Origin: Flavobacterium profundi
GTDB taxonomy: Bacteria; Bacteroidota; Bacteroidia; Flavobacteriales; Flavobacteriaceae
Assembly: GCF_006491645.1 (NCBI RefSeq)
Contig: NZ_VDCZ01000003.1
Location: 186,001 to 250,000, forward strand
Direction of reading: 5' to 3'
Length of the DNA stretch: 64,000 nucleotides
The notes under the pieces were generated by a model. That model saw only the letters and a list, made by a program, of their open reading frames with translations, was not told the DNA's origin and made no database searches. Below are positions 51,864 to 59,290 of this stretch, in pieces. Numbering within the stretch: the stretch's first letter is position 1; the number at the start of each line of letters is the position of its first letter. The position numbers were made by a program, and so were the translations under genes.

Positions 51864-53114
51864 ATGTTTTTTTTATATAATCTTCTCGTCATTTTTGCAG
51901 GCTTTTTACTAAAAATAATTGCGTTTTTTAGCCCAAAAATAAAATTATTTGTAAACGGTAGAACCACTGTTTTTGCAACTCTAAAAGAAGGAATTCAGCC
52001 TTCTGATAACGTAATTTGGTTTCATGCGGCTTCTTTGGGTGAGTATGAACAAGGATTACCAGTAATGGAAGCTGTAAAAGTAAAGTATCCACATCATAAA
52101 ATCTTGCTTACTTTTTTTTCTCCATCTGGGTATGAAGTTCGAAAAAACAACACCATCGCTGACCTTACGTTGTATTTACCTTTAGACTCTCAAAAAAACG
52201 CAGTTGAATTTATCACCTTGGCACATCCTGAAATGGTCTTTTTTATCAAGTATGAATTTTGGCCTAATTATTTAAAACAATTACAGGAAAGACAAATAAA
52301 AACCTATTTAATATCTGGTATTTTTAGAGAAAAACAAGCCTTTTTTAAATGGTATGGTGGTTTTTACAGAGCTGCTCTACATAGTTTTGAGCATTTTTTT
52401 GTTCAAAATGAAAAATCAAAACAATTAATACAATCCATAGGTTTTACCAATGTTACGCTTTCAGGTGATACTCGTTTTGATCGCGTGCAAATGATTTTAG
52501 AAAGAGACAATACCTTAGATTTTATTGAACAATTTACATGGGATACCACTAAAAATGAGAAAGCTACAATTATTGTTATTGGAAGTTCTTGGCCTAAAGA
52601 CGAACAATTAATTGTGAATTATATCAATCAAGCTCCAGAGAATGTAAAATTTATTATTGCGCCACACAATATTAAATCGGAACAAATTGCGCAATTGAAA
52701 TCCCAAATACAACAAAAAACAATTTTATTTTCTGAGAAAGAAAATAAAAAATCTCTTTCTGAATATACGGTTTTCATTATAGACACTATTGGAATACTGA
52801 CAAAGATTTATTCTTATGCCAACATCGCCTACGTAGGTGGTGGTTTTGGAAATCCTGGTGTACATAATATTTTAGAACCTGCTACTTTTGGAGTACCTAT
52901 CGTTATTGGTCCTAACTACACTCATTTTGCTGAAGCCTCTGCTTTAGTTAATATAGAAGGATGCATTTCCATTTCAAATTTTGATACTTTAAAAAATGCT
53001 TTCGACTTATTACTTCAAAATGAAGACGAACGCTATGAAAAGGGGCATATTTGCAGCACATTTGTACAAATGAATCAAGGTGCTACACAAGCCATTCTTC
53101 GTTATTTGAAATAG
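51864..53114 (+). CDS. waaA: 3-deoxy-D-manno-octulosonic acid (Kdo) transferase
   Basis: A 416-residue inner-membrane-anchored glycosyltransferase that adds Kdo to lipid A. The N-terminal helix (MFFLYNLLVIFAGFLLKIIA) is followed by LFVNGR, the catalytic WFHAASLGEYEQGLPVMEA, LPLDSQKNAVEFITLAHPE, FIKYEFWPNYLKQL and the CMP-Kdo-binding YVGGGFGNPGVHNILEPATFG-type segment (split here by one residue run). The frame is open 19 codons upstream, but that part is basic and AT-rich, and the ATG at 51864 aligns with the usual WaaA start. Confidence 0.94.
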   Translation: MFFLYNLLVIFAGFLLKIIAFFSPKIKLFVNGRTTVFATLKEGIQPSDNVIWFHAASLGEYEQGLPVMEAVKVKYPHHKILLTFFSPSGYEVRKNNTIADLTLYLPLDSQKNAVEFITLAHPEMVFFIKYEFWPNYLKQLQERQIKTYLISGIFREKQAFFKWYGGFYRAALHSFEHFFVQNEKSKQLIQSIGFTNVTLSGDTRFDRVQMILERDNTLDFIEQFTWDTTKNEKATIIVIGSSWPKDEQLIVNYINQAPENVKFIIAPHNIKSEQIAQLKSQIQQKTILFSEKENKKSLSEYTVFIIDTIGILTKIYSYANIAYVGGGFGNPGVHNILEPATFGVPIVIGPNYTHFAEASALVNIEGCISISNFDTLKNAFDLLLQNEDERYEKGHICSTFVQMNQGATQAILRYLK

Positions 53115-53253
53115 CGCAAATAATACATAATTTCCAATTAATAATATTCCAACCTATTCTATTATTCCCTTTTAGTAGTACAAATCTGCGTGTACATTTT
53201 TTTAAAGCCATTAAAAATTACGTAAATTGCGCGCTATAATAAACCTATCAATT

Positions 53254-55413
53254 ATGAAGTTTTTAAAATTACTGATCTTATTATTCACTATTCCTATTTT
53301 TTCTCAACAAGGAGGTATGTGGATTCCCTCTTTATTAAAAGGAATGAATGAAACCGAAATGAAGAACCTGGGCATGAAAATGACTGCGGAAGACATTTAT
53401 GATGTAAACAAATCTAGTTTAAAAGATGCCATTGTACATTTTAATGGTGGCTGTACTTCTGAAATTATTTCAAACCAAGGACTTATCTTAACCAATCACC
53501 ACTGTGGATATGATGCGATTCAAAGTCATTCTTCCGTAGAACATGATTATTTACAAGATGGTTTTTGGGCAAAAACTAAACAAGCTGAATTACCAAATCC
53601 AGGTATGGTGGCTACCCTTATTGTAAGTATTAATGATGTAACTACACAAGTACTAGAAGGTGTAGCTAGCCTTTCTTCAGAAGCAGAAAAACAAAAGAAA
53701 ATTCAAGAAAATATAACTAAAGTACAAAATACTTTTGCTAAAGAATCTTGGCAAGAAGCTAAAATCAGAACGTTTTACGAAGGCAATCAATATATTCTTT
53801 TTGTAACGGAAACTTTTAAAGACATTCGCCTTGTGGGTGCACCTCCAAGTTCCATTGGTAAATTTGGATCAGATACCGACAACTGGGTATGGCCAAGACA
53901 CACAGGTGATTTCTCTATTTTTAGAATTTACGCCAACAAAGACAATAAACCTGCTGAATATGCAACTGATAATATTCCGTATACTCCTAAACACTTCCTA
54001 CCAATTTCAATTGATGGAATAAGTGAAGACGATTTTACATTAGTATTTGGTTTTCCAGGAAGAACACAAGAATATTTACCTTCATTTGCTGTAGAACAAC
54101 TTGTAAACACATTAAACCCAGCAAAAATTGAAATTCGTGATGCAGCTTTAAAAGTACAAGATGGTTTCATGAGAAAGGACAAAGCTATCAAAATACAATA
54201 TGCTTCTAAATATGCTAGTGTAGCCAATTACTGGAAAAAATGGATTGGTGAGAAACAAGGTTTAGAAAAATCAAATGCCCTTAAAATTAAACAAGATTTT
54301 GAAGCTGAATTTTCTAAAAGAGTTGACAAAGCAGGAAAAAGCAAAGAGTATGGAACTTTATTAAGTGATTTCAAAGAGAGTTATACTAAAATAAATGATT
54401 ATGCTTTAGCACGTGATTATTTTAATGAAGTCGTTTTAAGAAATACTGAATTATTAAGTTTTGGTTTCCAACTATATCAATTGGAGCAAATTTTTAATGC
54501 TAGAGGCGAACAAGCCTTTACAGATCGTAAACAAAACGCTTTACTACGTTTTGAAGATGCCTATAAAGATTTTAATCCTACTGTAGACGAACGTGTTTTT
54601 GAACAATTAATGCGTTTATACAGTACTAAATCTCCTTTTATACCAGCAAGTTTAAAATCTGAAGACATTACCACTTTAGCTAAAACCATTTATTCAAATT
54701 CAAAGCTAACTTCTTACAAAGGGGTTCAAGAATTATTAGAAGGTGATAGTAAGGTAGTAATGGAGCAATTAAATAATGATAAAGGATATCAATTAGTAAA
54801 ATTACTAGCCGATTATTATGCTGCGAATGTAGCTGGAACTTATAATGAGCTTAATTTAAAAATTAATGCTCTACAAAGAGAATATATGAAAGCACAATTG
54901 GAACTCTTTCCAGATGCGCGTTTCTTTCCAGATGCAAATAGTACACTTCGTGTTACCTATGGTAAAGTAAAAGGATACAGTCCGAGTGATGCTGTTTATT
55001 ACCAACCCGTAACACACTTAGAAGGAATTATTGAAAAATACGTTCCTGGAGATTATGAGTTTGATGTACCTGCAAAACTAATTGAATTATACAACACTAA
55101 AGATTATGGCATCTATGGTGAAAACGGAAAAATGCCTGTTTGTTTTATAGGAACCAATCATACAACTGGTGGAAACTCAGGTAGTCCTGCTATTGATGCA
55201 TCAGGAAATTTGATAGGATTAAATTTTGACCGCGTTTGGGAAGGTACGATGAGCGACATTCATTACGACCCTTCTATTTGTAGAAATATCATGGTAGATA
55301 TTCGTTATGTTTTATTCATTGTAGACAAGTATGCGAATGCAACAAATTTGATTGAAGAAATGAAATTGGTGCATCCAAAAAATTCAACTAAGAAATCTAA
55401 GAAAAAAAGATAA
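53254..55413 (+). CDS. S46-family dipeptidyl-peptidase, DPP11-like
   Basis: A 719-residue periplasmic serine exopeptidase. A signal peptide (MKFLKLLILLFTIPIFSQQ) is followed by GGMWIPSLL, the S46 start of the mature enzyme. The catalytic His lies in ILTNHHCGYDAI (residues 80-88) and the catalytic Ser is S642 in TTGGNSGSPAID. Arg660 in GLNFDRVWEG sits where Porphyromonas DPP11 has Arg673, the residue giving Asp/Glu preference; DPP7 has Gly there. The constant offset of 13 supports the alignment. It removes dipeptides from N-termini for amino acid uptake. Confidence 0.93.
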   Translation: MKFLKLLILLFTIPIFSQQGGMWIPSLLKGMNETEMKNLGMKMTAEDIYDVNKSSLKDAIVHFNGGCTSEIISNQGLILTNHHCGYDAIQSHSSVEHDYLQDGFWAKTKQAELPNPGMVATLIVSINDVTTQVLEGVASLSSEAEKQKKIQENITKVQNTFAKESWQEAKIRTFYEGNQYILFVTETFKDIRLVGAPPSSIGKFGSDTDNWVWPRHTGDFSIFRIYANKDNKPAEYATDNIPYTPKHFLPISIDGISEDDFTLVFGFPGRTQEYLPSFAVEQLVNTLNPAKIEIRDAALKVQDGFMRKDKAIKIQYASKYASVANYWKKWIGEKQGLEKSNALKIKQDFEAEFSKRVDKAGKSKEYGTLLSDFKESYTKINDYALARDYFNEVVLRNTELLSFGFQLYQLEQIFNARGEQAFTDRKQNALLRFEDAYKDFNPTVDERVFEQLMRLYSTKSPFIPASLKSEDITTLAKTIYSNSKLTSYKGVQELLEGDSKVVMEQLNNDKGYQLVKLLADYYAANVAGTYNELNLKINALQREYMKAQLELFPDARFFPDANSTLRVTYGKVKGYSPSDAVYYQPVTHLEGIIEKYVPGDYEFDVPAKLIELYNTKDYGIYGENGKMPVCFIGTNHTTGGNSGSPAIDASGNLIGLNFDRVWEGTMSDIHYDPSICRNIMVDIRYVLFIVDKYANATNLIEEMKLVHPKNSTKKSKKKR

Positions 55414-55501
55414 GATTTTTCATTTTTTTTGGCATGTAATTTGCTCATAATGAACACCAGAGTGAAGAATAAAAATTTTTAAAAAAAAATTCAAAAAATA
55501 T

Positions 55502-55530
55502 TTTGTCAAGTCAAAAAATTTATATCTTTG
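55502..55530 (+). promoter_or_regulatory. Strong promoter of the acidic lipoprotein gene
   Basis: TTTG (55502-55505), a 17-bp spacer, then TATCTTTG (55523-55530). It is the cleanest match in the window to the Flavobacterium consensus TTG-N17-23-TAnnTTTG. The leader would be about 34 nt. Confidence 0.7.
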
Positions 55531-55567
55531 CTCCGAATTAATAATTAACCTTTTATAATTTAGTAAG

Positions 55568-55789
55568 ATGAAAAAAGTTGTTTTAAGTTTAGCATTAGTT
55601 GCTATGATGTTCGTTTCTTGTAAAGAAAATAACGCTGAAACTCCAGCTGAAGAAACTGCTGTTGAAGCTGTTGAAGCTGTTGAGGCTACTGCAGAAGAGG
55701 CTGTTGAAGCTGTTGAAGTTGCTGCTGACTCAGCTACTACTGCTGTTGAAGAAGCTACTGAAACTCCAGCTGAAACTCCAGCTAAGTAA
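55568..55789 (+). CDS. Small alanine/glutamate-rich repeat lipoprotein
   Basis: A 73-residue protein with a lipobox (MMFVSC, Cys18). The mature part consists almost only of A, E, V, T and P in short repeats (EAVEAVEA, AEEAVEAVEV), reflected in DNA as a 9-bp GCTGTTGAA-type repeat (about 55650-55720), which could expand or contract. It would form an acidic amphipathic helix on a lipid anchor. No known family. A near-consensus promoter and a tight terminator suggest strong, independent expression. Confidence 0.82.
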   Translation: MKKVVLSLALVAMMFVSCKENNAETPAEETAVEAVEAVEATAEEAVEAVEVAADSATTAVEEATETPAETPAK

Positions 55790-55815
55790 TTAGTTGCTAA
55801 CTAGCAAAAAAAATT

Positions 55816-55836
55816 AAGCTCCACACGGTGGAGCTT
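55816..55836 (+). terminator. Terminator after the acidic lipoprotein gene
   Basis: 9-bp GC-rich stem AAGCTCCAC / GTGGAGCTT with an ACG loop and a T-run. Confidence 0.92.
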
Positions 55837-55967
55837 TTTTTATGCCTTATTTTTTTAAAAAGAGCATTTTATTCTTTCACACCCTTTAAAAAAAACACCC
55901 TTACTTCTTTTAAAAACGGTTTTTCCTTATAAATATGTTTTTTTTTACTAAATTAAAAAAGTAACAC

Positions 55968-55998
55968 TGTGTAAAATAAGTGTGTAAAATTTTTACAC
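55968..55998. repeat. Direct and inverted GTGTAAAA repeats
   Basis: TGTGTAAAAT occurs at 55968-55977 and again at 55981-55990. The second copy is the left arm of a perfect palindrome GTGTAAAA-T-TTTTACAC (55982-55998). It lies between two 3' ends and may be the terminator of the DUF1508 gene or a protein-binding site. Confidence 0.6.
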
Positions 55999-56021
55999 TT
56001 TAATTTTACAAAAAAAGGAAA

Positions 56022-56375
56022 TTATTCAAAAGTTGCAAAAATATCTTCATCCGAAGAAAAATCTAAAATTTCCGCTAAAACCCCATATTTTACAAATTCA
56101 TCTATTCCTTTTTGAAGTAATAATTGCGTGGAATATTTTCTACTTACTGCGATTTGTTTATCGTCTAAAATAATACGAAAGAAAAACTTCCCATTTCCAG
56201 ATCTAAACCGCATAAAAATCAACTTTTCAATACTTGCTTGTAAATGCAAAATATGCTCTTCACATTCAAAGCGCAATTCAAAACTGTTACTCGTAAAAAT
56301 CGTCTTTCCTTTGCGAGAGGTTAATTCGTACTTATACTCCCCATTCAATCTTTTTGTAATCACAAAAGTCGCCAT
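56022..56375 (-). CDS. DUF1508 (YegP-like) protein
   Basis: A 117-residue cytoplasmic protein. It starts MATFVITKRLNGEYKYELTS and contains two roughly 50-residue halves, each with a pattern F-x-(F/Y)-x-L-x-x-x-x-G-x-x-(I/L)-(F/A)-x-S, ending with LQKGIDEFVKYG. This fits the YegP-like DUF1508 fold, a tandem beta-alpha module of unknown function. No partner gene is adjacent. It is convergent with the acidic lipoprotein gene. The match to the family is partial, so confidence is moderate. Confidence 0.65.
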   Translation of the reverse strand: MATFVITKRLNGEYKYELTSRKGKTIFTSNSFELRFECEEHILHLQASIEKLIFMRFRSGNGKFFFRIILDDKQIAVSRKYSTQLLLQKGIDEFVKYGVLAEILDFSSDEDIFATFE

Positions 56376-56631
56376 GTTTCTTGTTTGTTAATTGCAGTGT
56401 CGCAAAATACTATTTTGAAACTAACTACAAAACAATATTAAAAATAAGTTATCAAGAAAATCATCGCATTTCTATATCCTAAAATCTGTTTTTAGCTAAA
56501 AAAGGGGAAATACCCTTAATAATTTCAGGCATAAACCCCTTTCAATCAATATATTATACAATTAATTTTATGCTTTTATTGACGGAAGCCGAAAAGTCAA
56601 CAATAGAGTAGGCAATTAAAAAAATAAAAAC

Positions 56632-57282
56632 ATGAAACTAAAAACAATCAGCTTAATTGCATGTCTTGCTTTGGGTGTATTTATACTCTCACAATGCAAG
56701 CCAAGGAAATCATTATTGTATAATGAAGCAGGAAATTATTTGGTTGATGGAAATTTCCTCATCCAAAGTACAAAAGAAATCTCCTCTGGAGATATTGAAA
56801 AGTTACTAGCGTTAAACAAAGAGTATGCAGGTCAAATTAAAGGAAAAGCTTTTCTATCTTATTTAGTAAACACACAACAAATTCAGTTTATCCAAAGAAT
56901 TCAAAACTTAGATCGAATATCTAGAATTCAAAGAATCAACTTTATTCACAAAGGATGTTTTGAAACCGCACAAATCGACTGGTCTCAATTTGGTGATTTA
57001 AAAAGTCAATTAGACGAAATTTTAAACAAATACAACCCCACTTTGATAAACGGCAATGTAGCAATTACTAATAATCAAATTGCAACAAAAGCGGTTAGAA
57101 TGAGTGACAAAGACATTAATACGTTATCAAAACTAAGTGTTTATGGTCTTGATGACGCTAATATTTGTGGCGATTTTATGGGAGTAAATAAATATTCTAG
57201 AGTTTTATTCCGAGTGAACAATGTAGCTCCAGATAAAGAATTACAAACACGTTTAGAAGGCGTTATTCAACAATACCGTTAA
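56632..57282 (+). CDS. Exported protein of unknown function upstream of the HTTM pair
   Basis: A 216-residue protein with an N-terminal hydrophobic stretch (ISLIACLALGVFILSQC). A cysteine at residue 22 could be a lipobox, but the residue before it is Gln, which is unusual, so lipidation is uncertain. The mature part is helical with repeated FIQRIQNLDRISRIQRINFI, and two further cysteines (HKGCFE, NICGDF). I do not recognise the family. A terminator follows, so it is transcribed apart from the next two genes. A 230-bp gap before it holds inverted repeats AAAGGGG/CCCCTTT (56501-56542) and TTGAC/GTCAA (56579-56600). Confidence 0.68.
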   Translation: MKLKTISLIACLALGVFILSQCKPRKSLLYNEAGNYLVDGNFLIQSTKEISSGDIEKLLALNKEYAGQIKGKAFLSYLVNTQQIQFIQRIQNLDRISRIQRINFIHKGCFETAQIDWSQFGDLKSQLDEILNKYNPTLINGNVAITNNQIATKAVRMSDKDINTLSKLSVYGLDDANICGDFMGVNKYSRVLFRVNNVAPDKELQTRLEGVIQQYR

Positions 57283-57286
57283 ACAC

Positions 57287-57319
57287 AAGACAAGACTGAT
57301 TTACTATTGGTCTTGTCTT
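57287..57319 (+). terminator. Terminator before the HTTM operon
   Basis: 10-bp stem AAGACAAGAC / GTCTTGTCTT with a 13-nt loop and trailing T-run. Confidence 0.85.
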
Positions 57320-57335
57320 TTTAAAATGTACTATA

Positions 57336-57911
57336 ATGAAAAAGAAACTACAACTGCTTGGCGTTTTTACTGTTCTTTTCTTGGTTCTCACTGTTGGCTT
57401 AAAAGGAACACTTGATGGGTATTATGGCTTTTATTATGCTGAAAAAGAATACAACAAACCCGTTATATACACTCTTTCAGAAGAAATCATCAAACTAAAA
57501 CCGGTCAGTATTTTTTTATCCTATACAGGTTTTGATACAGGATATAGTTTTTTTGCACCCAATGTAGCTAGTGATTTTGTTTTGTTATTCGAATTAAAAG
57601 ATGCCAAAGGCAATGTCATTGAAAATAAAATTATGCCTGCTTTTAAAAACAAAGAAAGCATTACGCGCTACACTTCGGTATACAATATGTTTTTAGACAA
57701 AATATCCGCTGAAGGAGGAAACCTAAAAGACAATAAATACCAACAATATTTAGATATTATCGTGAAACAAATTGCAGTTTCTGTAAAAAATGAAAATCCA
57801 GCTACCAAGACCATAACCGCACGATTATATTTATACCATTACCCTGATTTAAAAAGCTATAAAAAAGGAGAAAAATCAGAACAACTAATTCTTATAGGCG
57901 AATATAAATAA
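57336..57911 (+). CDS. Membrane-anchored protein paired with HTTM
   Basis: A 191-residue protein with one N-terminal hydrophobic helix (about residues 6-25, an uncleaved anchor or signal) and a beta-rich soluble part containing SYTGFDTGYSFFAPNVASDFVLL, then LKDAKGNVIENKIMP, and a C-terminal TARLYLYHYPDLKSYKKGEK. I do not know a named family. Its gene ends 8 bp before the HTTM gene. The YTGF...YSFFAPNV stretch resembles parts found fused or adjacent to vitamin K-dependent carboxylase-like HTTM proteins, so it is likely a subunit or periplasmic domain of the same system (inference). Confidence 0.7.
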   Translation: MKKKLQLLGVFTVLFLVLTVGLKGTLDGYYGFYYAEKEYNKPVIYTLSEEIIKLKPVSIFLSYTGFDTGYSFFAPNVASDFVLLFELKDAKGNVIENKIMPAFKNKESITRYTSVYNMFLDKISAEGGNLKDNKYQQYLDIIVKQIAVSVKNENPATKTITARLYLYHYPDLKSYKKGEKSEQLILIGEYK

Positions 57912-57919
57912 ATTTCAAA

Positions 57920-58888
57920 ATGAAAAAACTATCCAAAATCTATTCTAAAATCGAACATTTTTTCTTTGCTCCCTCAATCAATCATGAGTTTCTATTGTTT
58001 TTCAGAGTGGCAGCAGGAATAATTATACTATTACACTTCATATCTATTTTTAGTGATTTCGACCAATTCTTTTCAAGTAAAAGTATAATTCCTATGGATA
58101 TTATGGCTACTTTTAATCAAGATTGGCAACTTACCTTCCCAGTGGTTATACAACAATTAGAAACTATCGGAATTTCTGAAGCCACTACTATTGGGTTAAC
58201 CAAAATAACTTATATTACCTTAGGAATCGCTATTATCCTTGGTTGCTACTCTAGAATTAGCGCATGCTTACTCCTATTCATCCAAATACTATTAATGAAA
58301 GGTAGTAGCTTTTTTATTTATGGTGCTGATTTTTTCACCAGTATGTCGCTCTTCTATTTGATTTTATTTCCTTCAGATACCGTTTTTTCAATACGAAATC
58401 TATTCCGTACCAAGCAAAAGAAACAGACTCACTATATGCCTGTGAAGCGTCTTTTTCAAATTCATGTTAGCATCGCTTATTTCTTTTCCGGTTTTGATAA
58501 ATTATTAGGATTTAATTGGTGGAATGGTGAATCGATATGGAAAGCCATAAATTTACCTTATGCCAACCGCGATTTTAGTTTTGATTTTAGTTGGTTGGCA
58601 GACCATAGTTTTATTCTAGTACTTATCGGTTGGTCTACCATAGTAATAGAAATGTGCTATCCTATATTTGTATGGATTCCAAAAACCCGAAAATTATGGG
58701 TTATTTTAACCATTTCCATGCACATCGGAATCGCTTTAGTTTTAAATTTATATTACTTTTCTGCGATTATGATTGTTTGGAATTTAACCAATTTTTATTT
58801 TGAGGAAAATACGAGCTTAGTTACTGACAAGAAAATGATTGTACACGCTCTATTTCCCCATAAAAAGAACGTTTTTAAGCTACGATAA
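57920..58888 (+). CDS. HTTM-domain (vitamin K-dependent carboxylase-like) membrane protein
   Basis: A 322-residue integral membrane protein with about six or seven helices. It has FLLFFRVAAGIIILLHF at the start and the conserved HVSIAYFFSGFDKLLGFNWWNGESI near residue 180-205, the hallmark of the HTTM domain named for its horizontal spread and related to gamma-glutamyl carboxylase. The C-terminal carboxylase beta-domain is absent, but the gene immediately upstream may supply a soluble partner. Enzymatic function in bacteria is unknown. It ends the two-gene operon before a terminator shared with tRNAs. Confidence 0.83.
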   Translation: MKKLSKIYSKIEHFFFAPSINHEFLLFFRVAAGIIILLHFISIFSDFDQFFSSKSIIPMDIMATFNQDWQLTFPVVIQQLETIGISEATTIGLTKITYITLGIAIILGCYSRISACLLLFIQILLMKGSSFFIYGADFFTSMSLFYLILFPSDTVFSIRNLFRTKQKKQTHYMPVKRLFQIHVSIAYFFSGFDKLLGFNWWNGESIWKAINLPYANRDFSFDFSWLADHSFILVLIGWSTIVIEMCYPIFVWIPKTRKLWVILTISMHIGIALVLNLYYFSAIMIVWNLTNFYFEENTSLVTDKKMIVHALFPHKKNVFKLR

Positions 58889-58922
58889 CAAACTCCTATA
58901 AGAGAAAAACTAGTAGAAACAA

Positions 58923-58953
58923 AAAAAGCTCCTAACAAAGTTAGAAGCTTTTT
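58923..58953. terminator. Bidirectional terminator between HTTM operon and tRNA operon
   Basis: Stem of 13 pairs with one C/A mismatch (AAAAAGCT-C-CTAAC / GTTAG-A-AGCTTTTT) and an AAA loop. It begins 2 bp past the 3' end of tRNA-Leu. Confidence 0.82.
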
Positions 58954-58954
58954 G

Positions 58955-59040
58955 TACTCAAGGCGGGACTTGAACCCGCACGAACATTACTGTTCACTGG
59001 ATTTTAAGTCCAGCGTGTCTACCAATTCCACCACTCGAGC
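58955..59040 (-). tRNA. tRNA-Leu (anticodon TAA)
   Basis: An 86-nt class II tRNA on the minus strand. The acceptor GCTCGAG pairs with CTTGAGT plus discriminator A, the D-arm is TGGTGGAATTGGTAGACA, the anticodon arm CTGGA-CTTAAAA-TCCAG gives TAA, a long variable arm follows (GTGAACAGTAATGTTCGT) and the T-arm is CGGGTTCAAGTCCCG. No CCA is encoded. It lies 26 bp after tRNA-Gly in the same transcript. Confidence 0.96.
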
Positions 59041-59066
59041 AAAAATATTTTTATTTGGTAGTGTTG

Positions 59067-59139
59067 AGCGAAAAACGGGGTTCGAACCCGCGACCTCAAC
59101 CTTGGCAAGGTTGCGCTCTACCAACTGAGCTATTTTCGC
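59067..59139 (-). tRNA. tRNA-Gly (anticodon GCC)
   Basis: A 73-nt tRNA on the minus strand. Acceptor GCGAAAA pairs with TTTTCGC, discriminator T as usual for glycine, D-arm AGCTCAGTTGGTAGAGC, anticodon arm CAACC-TTGCCAA-GGTTG giving GCC, and T-arm GCGGGTTCGAACCCCGT. No CCA is encoded. It is the first gene of a two-tRNA unit with tRNA-Leu. Confidence 0.96.
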
Positions 59140-59195
59140 GTTTGCGTCTTTTTAAGAACTTTAGCAACACTCACTCTTGTTCCGTATTGCGAGTG

Positions 59196-59225
59196 CAAAT
59201 ATAGTACATATTTTATATTCTGCAA
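59196..59225 (-). promoter_or_regulatory. Promoter of the tRNA-Gly/tRNA-Leu operon
   Basis: On the minus strand TTG (59225-59223), a 19-bp spacer, then TATATTTG (59203-59196). The transcript would start near 59192, about 53 nt before mature tRNA-Gly. Confidence 0.68.
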
Positions 59226-59290
59226 GTACTTTTGGTAAAAAAAATTAAAGTTTTTTATAACCATTTGGTAACGAATACCTTATTTTTAAA

